A DNA stretch of 6,112 bases from Desulfoprunum sp. (GTDB lineage: Bacteria; Desulfobacterota; Desulfobulbia; Desulfobulbales; Desulfocapsaceae): positions 1 through 6,112 of the forward strand of contig JAUYSF010000033.1 of the NCBI GenBank assembly GCA_030696435.1. Reading direction: 5' to 3'. Shown piece by piece: positions 1 to 5,907 of this stretch. Positions within the stretch are counted from its first letter, which is position 1. Each line of letters opens with the position of its first letter. The notes below the pieces were generated by a model that worked only from the letters and a program-made list of their open reading frames with translations, made no database searches and had not been told where the DNA came from. The translations under genes and the position numbers were made by a program.

Positions 1-437
1 ATTTCTGCAGTTTCTCCGCCGACAAGAGAACATTTGGCCTGATGGCAACCCTCGGCTATACCCCTGACGATTTCTGTGGCAGTATGCAGATCGAGTTTGC
101 CTACGGCAAAGTAGTCCAGGAAACACAAGGGGGTTGCGCCGCAGACAATGATATCGTTGACGCACATCGCTACCAGGTCAATACCGATAGTGTCGTGTTT
201 GTTACACAGATGGGCTACCGCTAGTTTGGTGCCAACCCCGTCTGTTGAGGTGACAAGAACGGGTTTTTTATATTTGTTCACATCAATGGCGTAGAGAGCG
301 GAAAAACCACCGATATCGCTCAAAACCCCACGTTGATGTGTTGAGGCGACGATTTCCTTGATGCCCTTGACAAAGGCATTGCCTTTGTCAATATCGACTC
401 CTGCCTCGGTATATTTCGATTTCTGCGATTCAGTCAT
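1..437 (-). CDS. purM: Phosphoribosylformylglycinamidine cyclo-ligase (AIR synthetase), N-terminal part, cut by window edge
   Basis: PurM makes 5-aminoimidazole ribonucleotide from FGAM using ATP, the fifth step of de novo purine synthesis in the cytoplasm. Translating the minus strand from the ATG at 437-435 gives 145 complete codons that run off the left edge. The family hallmarks are in order: AGVDID at residues 12-17, GGF at 43-45, the ATP-binding DGVGTK at 66-71, [15 protein letters not shown] at 81-95, [11 protein letters not shown] at 106-116, and GGETAE at 140-145, which E. coli PurM continues as MPG. A full-length protein would be about 345 residues, so roughly 40% is present. No alternative in-frame start exists between this ATG and the upstream stop. 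The region just before the ATG lacks a clear Shine-Dalgarno; the nearest purine-rich run (CAGGAAAA) is about 30 nt away. It is divergent from the DUF2065 gene. The identification is very secure. Confidence 0.96.
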   Translation of the reverse strand, partial: MTESQKSKYTEAGVDIDKGNAFVKGIKEIVASTHQRGVLSDIGGFSALYAIDVNKYKKPVLVTSTDGVGTKLAVAHLCNKHDTIGIDLVAMCVNDIIVCGATPLCFLDYFAVGKLDLHTATEIVRGIAEGCHQAKCSLVGGETAE

Positions 438-628
438 TTTGGTATGATAGCGATTGTAAGTAGAATTTTCCTGCGTGAAAAGGCAGCTTTAAAATTGATT
501 AAGAGATGGTACATATTATTAATTGAGTACGGAAAAAGCAATGTAATAACATGCTTCTTTAATCTCTTAAGGGTGGTGATATTTCTCGGCCCTTGAATTC
601 TCCCGCAAGCTCTGGTAGATAGCCCGGC
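438..628. promoter_or_regulatory. Divergent intergenic region between purM and the DUF2065 gene, with weak candidate promoters
   Basis: This 191-bp gap must hold the 5' control regions of two divergent genes. On the minus strand a weak sigma70-like pair for purM is TTGCTT (541-536) and TAATAT (518-513), 17 nt apart. On the plus strand TTGAGT (523-528) and TAACAT (547-552), 18 nt apart, could serve the DUF2065 gene. The two would overlap. A perfect 9-bp inverted repeat (TTAAGAGAT at 499-507, ATCTCTTAA at 562-570) brackets both. A small AT-rich hairpin with one bulged A (536-556) sits in the middle; on the minus strand it is followed by a short T run. I saw no recognisable purine riboswitch or PurR-type operator. 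All promoter calls are by eye. Confidence 0.3.
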
Positions 629-829
629 ATGAAACTTCTCATTCTTCTCATAGGCCTAGTGTTCATCCTTGAAGGCATGCCATATGCCGTTTCTCCCGAA
701 TCCATGCGGAAATGGCTCCTTAAACTGGCCGAACTCTCTCCACAGCAACTGCGGATCATGGGCTTTACCGCCATGGGGCTGGGTTTATTGATCTGCTGGA
801 TTGTGCAGAGGACTGACCTGTTCAATTGA
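629..829 (+). CDS. Small inner-membrane protein, DUF2065 (YjeT-like)
   Basis: This 66-residue protein has two hydrophobic segments (about residues 2-20 and 43-60) separated by a polar, helical stretch. The first segment ends in LEG (14-16) and is followed by a proline-containing turn and PESMRKWL, and the second contains a glycine-rich GFTAMGLGLL. This arrangement and the length match the DUF2065 family typified by E. coli YjeT (about 65 residues), whose function is unknown to me. It is probably an integral inner-membrane protein. The start is fixed by an in-frame TAG at 620-622, just two codons before the ATG. The ribosome site is weak (TGGTAGA near 613-619). It is divergent from purM and convergent with the TPR-methyltransferase gene. 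An overlapping minus-strand reading frame at 559-825 is compositionally unlike a protein and is taken as a shadow. Confidence 0.8.
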   Translation: MKLLILLIGLVFILEGMPYAVSPESMRKWLLKLAELSPQQLRIMGFTAMGLGLLICWIVQRTDLFN

Positions 830-857
830 AACCGAATTTTTTCAACGCCCTGAAATT

Positions 858-910
858 AGGAGCCGTTAGGAAATACCCTGGCCATTTCAAACCATTTCCT
901 TACGGCTCCT
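858..910. terminator. 17-bp imperfect inverted repeat between convergent genes, possible bidirectional terminator
   Basis: The left arm at 858-874 (AGGAGCCGTTAGGAAAT) and right arm at 894-910 (ATTTCCTTACGGCTCCT) pair over 17 bp with a single central mismatch, around a 19-nt loop. The right arm contains the TAA stop (902-900) of the minus-strand methyltransferase gene, and the plus-strand DUF2065 gene ends 28 bp upstream. This placement between convergent genes fits a transcription stop for both. Neither side has a proper T run: minus-strand RNA continues AATTTC, plus-strand RNA continues TATGCC. A classical intrinsic terminator is therefore not proven, and the element could instead be a small repetitive palindrome or an RNA-stability hairpin. 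Confidence 0.5.
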
Positions 911-2180
911 TATGCCGTTCCAGGCATTTCTCTGGCCATGTTATTTTTTGACAACGGCTTGGAGCCGGTGTTCGCTTGCTGAGAAAGAAGAGGGTACCGG
1001 CAACCCAGTCGGATCCTTCTTTTCTCAGTCGTGTGGCAATCGAACGCTGCACGGCCCAGCCAATTTTTTCTGCGATGGTTGCCACATATTCAGGAGAATG
1101 GGCAAATCTGCCTGTCGGTTGCAACTGAAAATCTGCCTCATCCGTCGTTTCGGTTGAGAAACAGAGCATGGCTGCCTCTGTGGCCCTGGAGTGAATGGCT
1201 GCGAGGGCGGGTTCCAGATCACCGATATAGATGAGGACATCTGCCAGCACGAAAAGGTCATAGCAGGCGGTCGTTGTCTGGAGAAAACGGGTGATTTCAT
1301 TGACAACCAAACTGTCATAGATGCCCTTCTCTCTTGCCTTTTCAATCATATCCTCTGAGATATCGACACCTGTGAGATTCTCACAGATATCTGCAAATGC
1401 AACACCACCGAGACCTGTGCCGCACCCCAGGTCCAGGGCCTGGTGAAAGGGGATGCGAAGGCCCTCCAGCAGATCGAGGGTATGGCGCAGCTGTTCGGGG
1501 ACAGAATAGCTTAGCCCTTGTACGAGATTGTCCTCAAAATCTCTGGCGTAACTGTTGAAAACAGTTCGGATGTATTCTTCCGGGGCGTTGCTTACCTTCT
1601 CGCCCTGCACTGATGCCAGCATGTGGCGAGCCGCCTGATGGCGTGGATTCAATTCAAGAAGCTGCTGATACTGTAGTTTGGCCTCATGCAGATTTCCCTG
1701 AAGATGGAGAAGGTAGGCAAGATTGTTTGTTGCTGATTGATGAGCCGGTTGGAGCTGCAGGACCTGCCGCAGAACGTCGATTGCTTTGCTGTGCTCATGG
1801 ATGTCCTTGTAACAACAGGCCAGGTTGTAGAGGCAATCGGCATCATCCGGGATCATTTTTGCCAATCCGACATACACAAGGATCGCCTCATTGACTTTGT
1901 CACATTTTTTGAGACAAAGACCAAGATTATAGAGGAGATCGGGGTCTTCCTCTGAAAATTCCAGGGCTTGAAGGTAGTGCCCCAGGGATTCGTTGTACTT
2001 TTCCTGTTCATACAACAAGAGACCCATGTTGTAATGGAGAGAAGATGATTCAGGAAATGAGGCAAGAAGGCTGTTATAGTGATCTTCGGCTTCTTTATAC
2101 CGGCCGCTCTGATGCATTTCGCATGCACTGAGATAGATTTTTTCTACTATTTCAGGAGAGAAGGAGTTTTTTACGTTCAT
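900..2180 (-). CDS. TPR-repeat protein with C-terminal class I SAM-dependent methyltransferase domain
   Basis: This 426-residue fusion is probably cytoplasmic, since no signal peptide or membrane segment is visible. Residues about 12-181 form five tetratricopeptide repeats with 34-residue periodicity; clear repeats start near 46, 80, 114 and 148, with the YNLG/YNLA and NEA/KAI signatures at the expected positions, and a partial sixth follows. Residues about 200-405 are a Rossmann methyltransferase: the SAM-binding DLGCGTG at 250-256, the acidic strand-2 end GVDIS at 271-275, and YDLFVLADVLIYIGDL at 307-322. The layout resembles the predicted TPR-containing methyltransferases of COG4976. The TPRs probably recruit a protein partner, but the substrate is unknown. 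The last about 24 residues after FFLSKR look like an unconserved tail. The ATG at 2180 has no visible Shine-Dalgarno; Met22 is the next option but would cut into the first repeat. No adjacent gene is co-oriented. Confidence 0.88.
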   Translation of the reverse strand: MNVKNSFSPEIVEKIYLSACEMHQSGRYKEAEDHYNSLLASFPESSSLHYNMGLLLYEQEKYNESLGHYLQALEFSEEDPDLLYNLGLCLKKCDKVNEAILVYVGLAKMIPDDADCLYNLACCYKDIHEHSKAIDVLRQVLQLQPAHQSATNNLAYLLHLQGNLHEAKLQYQQLLELNPRHQAARHMLASVQGEKVSNAPEEYIRTVFNSYARDFEDNLVQGLSYSVPEQLRHTLDLLEGLRIPFHQALDLGCGTGLGGVAFADICENLTGVDISEDMIEKAREKGIYDSLVVNEITRFLQTTTACYDLFVLADVLIYIGDLEPALAAIHSRATEAAMLCFSTETTDEADFQLQPTGRFAHSPEYVATIAEKIGWAVQRSIATRLRKEGSDWVAGTLFFLSKRTPAPSRCQKITWPEKCLERHKEP

Positions 2181-2272
2181 AATCGGGAAGAGAGGTATCT
2201 GAAAATCGATAATAAATACAATCTTAAAGACAATTGAAATTGACCTGAGTTAAAAAATGGTAGTAGCATATC

Positions 2273-2308
2273 AATTTTGTGACAATATAATGGGAGTGTC
2301 ACAAAATT
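2273..2308. promoter_or_regulatory. Perfect 12-bp inverted repeat, probable operator over the methyltransferase promoter
   Basis: AATTTTGTGACA (2273-2284) and TGTCACAAAATT (2297-2308) are exact reverse complements separated by 12 bp, with half-site centres 24 bp apart. The core half-sites TGTGA and TCACA are those of CRP/FNR-type sites, but here they are 16 bp apart instead of 6, that is one helical turn more. The element covers the candidate minus-strand promoter TTGAAT (2311-2306) / TATATT (2289-2284), so a dimeric or tetrameric regulator bound here would block or adjust transcription of the TPR-methyltransferase gene. Neither flank has a T run, so a terminator is unlikely. The binding protein is unknown. 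Confidence 0.5.
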
Positions 2309-2311
2309 CAA
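2284..2311 (-). promoter_or_regulatory. Candidate sigma70-type promoter for the TPR-methyltransferase gene
   Basis: On the minus strand TTGAAT (2311-2306, 4 of 6 match to the -35) and TATATT (2289-2284, 5 of 6 match to the -10) are separated by 16 nt. Transcription would begin near 2277, leaving a leader of about 97 nt before the ATG at 2180. The inverted repeat 2273-2308 overlaps the -10, the spacer and half of the -35. The call rests on motif match only. Confidence 0.4.
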
Positions 2312-2479
2312 GCCGGTTTTGCTTGAAAACTTAGAAAAATATGGAATAACGTACAGAATATAAAGGAATAAATAGCCATTTGTTGATGAGGGAATGTTCA
2401 CTCCTCGTCCGGTTTGAACTGGTGTAGTAATTGTAGCGTGTATATGAGTCAAGCGGCCAAAGCTGTTTGTTCCTCAGAA

Positions 2480-2504
2480 TATAATCCAGAAGTATGATGT
2501 AGGA
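2480..2504 (+). promoter_or_regulatory. corA -10 box and ribosome-binding site
   Basis: A perfect TATAAT at 2480-2485 lies 27 nt before the corA ATG, and TAGGA (2500-2504) sits 8 nt before it, a well-placed Shine-Dalgarno. No good -35 hexamer exists 16-18 nt upstream of the TATAAT, so the promoter would need an activator or another sigma factor. A start near 2491 would leave a leader of about 20 nt, too short for a Mg2+-sensing riboswitch. Confidence 0.45.
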
Positions 2505-2512
2505 AAACTATT

Positions 2513-3451
2513 ATGGTCAATTATTTTTTTCTAGAAAAAAATTTTGTGAAGTTGGAAAGTGGAAATGTTTCTGCGGATTCTAAAATATTCTGGATCGATC
2601 TCATTAATCCTACAGATGAGGAAAAGCTTCAGGTTGAAAAGAATTTTAATGTAGAATTGTTCACCAAACAGGAAAGTGAAGAAATTGAAAGTAGTTCGAA
2701 ATACGTAGAAACCGAAGACGAAATAGGTATAAATCTGAATTTTCTGATTCAAGAGGAAGACAATTTTAGGAATGAGCCGGTATCGTTTATTATCAAAGAT
2801 AAGATACTTATTACACAAAGAAATCTGGAGTTCAGGTCATTTACAGAAACCTACCGAAAGTTGAAAACGATAAAATTCAAACCGGTAGATGGCGATGATA
2901 TTTTTTTAACTCTTCTTGAAACTCGGATTGACTTTGATGCTGATCTTATTGAAAGCATCACGGCCAAGATTACAGCAATTAGTAAAGAGATGAGCCGTGA
3001 TACAGATCCTAACAGGGAAGCTTTGCTGAAAATCACCTCATTGCAGGAATCAACTATCGCTATCCGTGAAAATATCATTGAGAAGCAGCGCATTCTCTCT
3101 TCTCTGATGAAAAGCAAAATGTTTCCAAAAGAAGATTATGAGAATATGCGAATCATGATTAAAGACGTTGGTTCACTCCTCGATCATACTTCTTTTAATT
3201 TTGAACGCCTTGAATTTTTGCAAAACACTTTTCTTGGTTTGGTTGACATGGAACAAAATCGCGTAATTAAGATTTTTACAGTTGTAACTGTTATATTCAT
3301 GCCACCTACACTCATTGCCAGTGCCTACGGCATGAATTTCAGATTCATGCCTGAATTGGATAAGATATGGGGATATCCTTTTGCCGTTTTACTGATGATT
3401 CTCTCTTCGACCCTGACGCTGCTGTATTTCAGGAGAAAAAAATGGCTATAA
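2513..3451 (+). CDS. corA: CorA-family magnesium/cobalt transport protein
   Basis: CorA is a homopentameric inner-membrane channel that takes up Mg2+ (and Co2+, Ni2+) down the membrane potential. This 312-residue protein has the usual family length (E. coli CorA is 316). The N-terminal cytoplasmic part is acidic, and a long helical region rich in charged residues follows (about 140-250; the stalk helix). Two C-terminal membrane helices come last: about 252-271 and about 287-306. The selectivity signature YGMNF is at 272-276 at the end of the first helix, followed by the periplasmic loop MPEL (279-282), and the protein ends in a basic FRRKKWL like E. coli CorA. The ATG at 2513 has a good TAGGA site. 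The first about 240 bp are only about 31% G+C by hand count, far below the downstream protease gene (about 54% over 4141-4320). It stands alone between a divergent gene and a same-strand gene 208 bp away. Confidence 0.95.
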   Translation: MVNYFFLEKNFVKLESGNVSADSKIFWIDLINPTDEEKLQVEKNFNVELFTKQESEEIESSSKYVETEDEIGINLNFLIQEEDNFRNEPVSFIIKDKILITQRNLEFRSFTETYRKLKTIKFKPVDGDDIFLTLLETRIDFDADLIESITAKITAISKEMSRDTDPNREALLKITSLQESTIAIRENIIEKQRILSSLMKSKMFPKEDYENMRIMIKDVGSLLDHTSFNFERLEFLQNTFLGLVDMEQNRVIKIFTVVTVIFMPPTLIASAYGMNFRFMPELDKIWGYPFAVLLMILSSTLTLLYFRRKKWL

Positions 3452-3659
3452 TATCTTGATTATTCCTCCAGGCATATAGCGCGCTTTTTCGTTGCATTGC
3501 TCTGATAATGATGATCGTTTTCGGCAGGCCTTTTCTCGGACAGCGGTGAAACAATCAAGCATTCACAAAGCTTGCCAGCGGTTCTCATGTTCGATCGTTG
3601 CTCGATATGTTGTAGGTTTCTCAATCTAACTGATATCCGAGGTGCACACTTTTTTATCT
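3452..3659 (+). other. Intergenic region between corA and the HtrA-type protease
   Basis: I see no gene, no strong intrinsic terminator for corA and no convincing promoter for the protease in these 208 bp. AGCGCGCT followed by five T (3478-3489) is self-complementary but has no loop. A small hairpin CAAGC (3556-3560) / GCTTG (3570-3574) has no T run. The heptamer CAGCGGT occurs twice, at 3541-3547 and 3576-3582, which may be chance. GAGGTG at 3639-3644 is the only strong Shine-Dalgarno-like string and lies 15 nt before the ATG at 3660. Confidence 0.5.
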
Positions 3660-4754
3660 ATGAAAACGATTACTTCTTTTATCATCCTCTTTCTTATTCT
3701 CTTTGGGCTCTGGCTTATTTTTGACCCCATCCAGCGCCAACCTCTTAATCCGGATGCTGAGCCCAGGGTTGTTACAGCCAGGGGAGATCTGGCTGGAGAT
3801 GAGAAGAACACCATTGAGGTTTTCAAGAATAACTCTTCGTCAGTTGTTTTTGTGACCAGCTCAACCCTTCAACGGGGATTATTTTCACTCAATGCCGTCG
3901 AGATTCCCCAGGGAACGGGTTCCGGGTTTGTCTGGGACCAGGAAGGGCGGATCGTGACCAATTACCATGTTATCAGTGATGCGAGCAGTGTACAGATAAC
4001 AATGGCTGACAATTCTACCTGGAAGGCCGTTTTGGTTGGGGCTTCACCCGATAAAGATCTGGCGGTTCTGCAGATCAGTGCTCCAAAAAATCTGCTGCAG
4101 CCCATCACTGTGGGAGAGTCGGCGAATTTGCTGGTCGGCCAGAAAGTATTTGCTATCGGTAATCCTTTTGGCCTTGATCGCACGATTACCTCGGGGATCA
4201 TTTCGGCTTTGGGCCGGCAGATCAAATCGGTCAGCGGACGCCTGATTCACGGCATGATCCAGACGGATGCGGCCATCAACCCCGGTAATTCAGGGGGACC
4301 TTTGCTTGACAGTGCCGGCAGATTGATAGGAGTCAATACGGCAATATTCAGTCCCTCCGGGGCGTATGCCGGTATCGGTTTTGCCGTACCTGTTGCAGAG
4401 GTGAATAGAGTTGTGCCTGAACTGATACACTACGGAAAAATAATCAGACCCGGTATCGGAGCCACTCTGGCGGATGAAAACCTTATGGCAAGTGTGGGTA
4501 TTAAGGGGGTTCTCATCTTGACGGTGGAAAAGAACGGACCTGCTGATAAGGCCGCTTTGCGATCAACAACCCAATATAGGGGCGAGATTAATCTCGGTGA
4601 TATAATAACCAAAGTGGCTGGTGTGCAGGTGAGTTCGTACGACGATATCCGTAACGAGCTCGAACGTTTTCGGGTTGGTGAGGAGATCGTCTTGACGATT
4701 ACCAGAGACGGCTCATCCCTGGAGGTTCCGATCCGTTTGGGTGCGGTCGAGTGA
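3660..4754 (+). CDS. Membrane-anchored HtrA/Deg-type S1C serine protease with one PDZ domain
   Basis: This is a periplasmic quality-control protease of the DegP/DegQ/DegS type, most likely held in the inner membrane by its N-terminal hydrophobic helix (residues 4-21 of 364); there is no clear cleavage site and no lipobox cysteine. The trypsin-like domain (about 50-250) has the full triad: His103 in TNYHV, Asp133 in DKDLAVL, and Ser211 in GNSGGP. It also has GTGSGF (85-90), the GNPFGL loop (167-172) and TSGIIS (177-182). One PDZ domain follows (about 265-360), with GVLI as the likely peptide-binding loop and LGDII before a typical C-terminal strand. DegP and DegQ have two PDZ domains, so the architecture is closer to DegS or chloroplast Deg1. 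I prefer the ATG at 3660 because it yields a normal MKT-type anchor and follows GAGGTG. An upstream in-frame GTG at 3642 would add six residues but has no ribosome site. The stop is 2 bp from the convergent gene's stop. Confidence 0.92.
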   Translation: MKTITSFIILFLILFGLWLIFDPIQRQPLNPDAEPRVVTARGDLAGDEKNTIEVFKNNSSSVVFVTSSTLQRGLFSLNAVEIPQGTGSGFVWDQEGRIVTNYHVISDASSVQITMADNSTWKAVLVGASPDKDLAVLQISAPKNLLQPITVGESANLLVGQKVFAIGNPFGLDRTITSGIISALGRQIKSVSGRLIHGMIQTDAAINPGNSGGPLLDSAGRLIGVNTAIFSPSGAYAGIGFAVPVAEVNRVVPELIHYGKIIRPGIGATLADENLMASVGIKGVLILTVEKNGPADKAALRSTTQYRGEINLGDIITKVAGVQVSSYDDIRNELERFRVGEEIVLTITRDGSSLEVPIRLGAVE

Positions 4755-4756
4755 GT

Positions 4757-5815
4757 TTACAGAGGAAGATTCTTCTTTAGCTTTTTCCGGGACTCCAGGG
4801 TCTGAGCCCTGGCCAGTTCTCTCATGTCCCCGGCCTTATCCGTTTCGTCGACTATTTCCCTGCCGACGATCTCTTCAATGACATCTTCCATTGAGATGAT
4901 TCCGGTCATCGAGCCGTATTCGTCGACCACCACAAAAAGATGCTGGCGGCGATCAAAAAAATCTACGAGAATTCGGTTGAGGGGAGCGGTCTCGGCCACG
5001 AAATGCACCGGATGGATCATGAGTGCGAGAGTAAGGTCGGTCTTGCCTTCTGCGGCGGCCTGTAAGATATCTTTACGCAGGACAATACCTGTGACATTGT
5101 CCGGTTCACTGTCATAGACCGGCAGTCGACTGTGATTGCCGAGGCGAATAACCATCTTCATGGCCTCCTCCACCGTAAGATGTTCATTCAGGGAAAAGGT
5201 GACGGTTCTGGGGGTCATAACCTCCCGGACTATCTTTTTTTTGAGTCGGAGAATATTTCTGATGACCTTTTCCTCGTCCGCCTCTATGCCACCTGATTCA
5301 AGGGAACGGGCCGCAATTGTTTGCAATTCTTCAGCGCTGATATTGTTGCCATCATCCGTTCTGGCAGGTAACAACCGGGTAATCTGTCGGCAAAACCAGA
5401 TAATAGGTTTGAGTAGAAAGACCATCCATTTGAGGGGATAGGCGGCGACAGGGGCCAGTTTATACGCAAATGTAACGCCAAGAGTCTTGGGGATTATCTC
5501 GGAGAAAATAAGGATGGTAAGGGTAAAGGCCGCGGAAAACCAGATAACGCTCTCATCTCCCATGAGCTTTGCCGCAGCTGCACCTGATATGGCAGCGCCT
5601 ATGGTATTGGCTGCGGTGTTGAGAGTCAGGATAGCGGTTATCGGCTCGTTGATGTCAGCTCGCAGATCCTGGAGGATCTGGGCAGAGGCATGATTTGCCT
5701 TTTTCAGCATTTCAACCTGACTGGCGGAAAGAGTGTAGAGCACTGCTTTGCAGAGAGAACAGATGAAGGAAGTGACAAGGGCCAGGGAAACTGCGATTAT
5801 AAGTGTGTGCAGCAA
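4757..5815 (-). CDS. CNNM/DUF21 transmembrane protein with tandem CBS domains (CorB/CorC-HlyC superfamily), lacking the CorC_HlyC domain
   Basis: Proteins of this superfamily are inner-membrane dimers linked to Mg2+ (and sometimes Co2+) export or homeostasis; some are annotated as hemolysins. This 352-residue protein has a CNNM/DUF21 membrane domain (about 1-150) with hydrophobic segments near 4-26, 59-82, 90-108 and 122-142, and the conserved SEIIPKTLG at 105-113. A linker with EEL and MTPR (200-203) leads to a CBS pair (about 205-260 and 265-322), which contains SRLPVYD (229-235), VVDEYGSMTGIIS (296-308) and EDVIEEIVG (310-318). CBS pairs bind ATP-Mg in the family. The chain ends about 30 residues later in a lysine-rich tail, so the usual C-terminal CorC_HlyC domain of roughly 80 residues is absent. 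The TTG start at 5815 is supported by AAAGGAG (5830-5824) with an 8-nt spacer. The gene is convergent with the protease gene and divergent from the aminopeptidase gene. Confidence 0.92.
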   Translation of the reverse strand: MLHTLIIAVSLALVTSFICSLCKAVLYTLSASQVEMLKKANHASAQILQDLRADINEPITAILTLNTAANTIGAAISGAAAAKLMGDESVIWFSAAFTLTILIFSEIIPKTLGVTFAYKLAPVAAYPLKWMVFLLKPIIWFCRQITRLLPARTDDGNNISAEELQTIAARSLESGGIEADEEKVIRNILRLKKKIVREVMTPRTVTFSLNEHLTVEEAMKMVIRLGNHSRLPVYDSEPDNVTGIVLRKDILQAAAEGKTDLTLALMIHPVHFVAETAPLNRILVDFFDRRQHLFVVVDEYGSMTGIISMEDVIEEIVGREIVDETDKAGDMRELARAQTLESRKKLKKNLPL

Positions 5816-5823
5816 AAAAGATA

Positions 5824-5830
5824 CTCCTTT
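5824..5830 (-). promoter_or_regulatory. Strong Shine-Dalgarno that fixes the TTG start of the CNNM-CBS gene
   Basis: Read on the minus strand, AAAGGAG ends 8 nt before the TTG at 5815-5813. No in-frame ATG with a comparable site lies nearby, and the resulting N-terminus (MLHTLIIAVSLAL) begins directly with the first membrane helix, as expected for the family. This makes TTG the best start. Confidence 0.75.
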
Positions 5831-5907
5831 TGTGTCTAGTGAAACTGAAATGATTTAGAGTAAAAACGTACTTCCTGGCTCTATGGTGTGAGCAGGAGGT
5901 CGTGATC

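Larger units (their letters stand above)
2181..2512. other. 332-bp AT-rich divergent intergenic region (methyltransferase / corA)
   Basis: This stretch carries no gene I would accept. It holds, from left to right, the candidate minus-strand leader of the methyltransferase gene (about 2181-2277), a palindromic element over its probable promoter (2273-2311), and a small 7-bp hairpin (TTCAAGC at 2307-2313 with GCTTGAA at 2321-2327). A featureless AT-rich part of about 130 bp follows, then a TATAAT and RBS in front of corA. A minus-strand open frame spans 2177-2452 (TTG start, 91 codons) and touches the methyltransferase ATG as ATGA. It has no ribosome site, no recognisable domain and a low-complexity F/L/Y/S composition expected of AT-rich noncoding DNA. 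Confidence 0.7.

Noticed and set aside
42..224. Plus-strand 60-codon open frame
   Set aside because: It is antisense to the clearly recognised purM coding sequence.
438..628. Purine riboswitch in the purM leader
   Set aside because: I could not find the conserved purine-aptamer junction sequences or the three-stem layout on the minus strand.
559..825. Minus-strand 88-codon open frame opposite the DUF2065 gene
   Set aside because: It is rich in Arg, Met and Ser with no domain, and is the reverse shadow of a recognised small membrane protein.
1613..1894. Plus-strand 93-codon open frame inside the methyltransferase gene
   Set aside because: The opposite strand codes for regular 34-residue TPR repeats, and this frame has no protein-like features.
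2276..2306. Classical CRP binding site
   Set aside because: The TGTGA and TCACA half-sites are present but spaced 16 bp apart; CRP needs 6 bp.
2177..2452. Minus-strand 91-codon open frame with TTG start whose TGA overlaps the methyltransferase ATG (ATGA)
   Set aside because: The overlap suggests translational coupling, but the frame has no ribosome site, no recognisable domain and a composition typical of AT-rich intergenic DNA. It also runs through the probable operator and promoter.
4795..4812. GC-rich hairpin CCAGGG/CCCTGG as a terminator
   Set aside because: It lies inside the CNNM-CBS coding region and has no T run on either strand, so I did not annotate it as a terminator.
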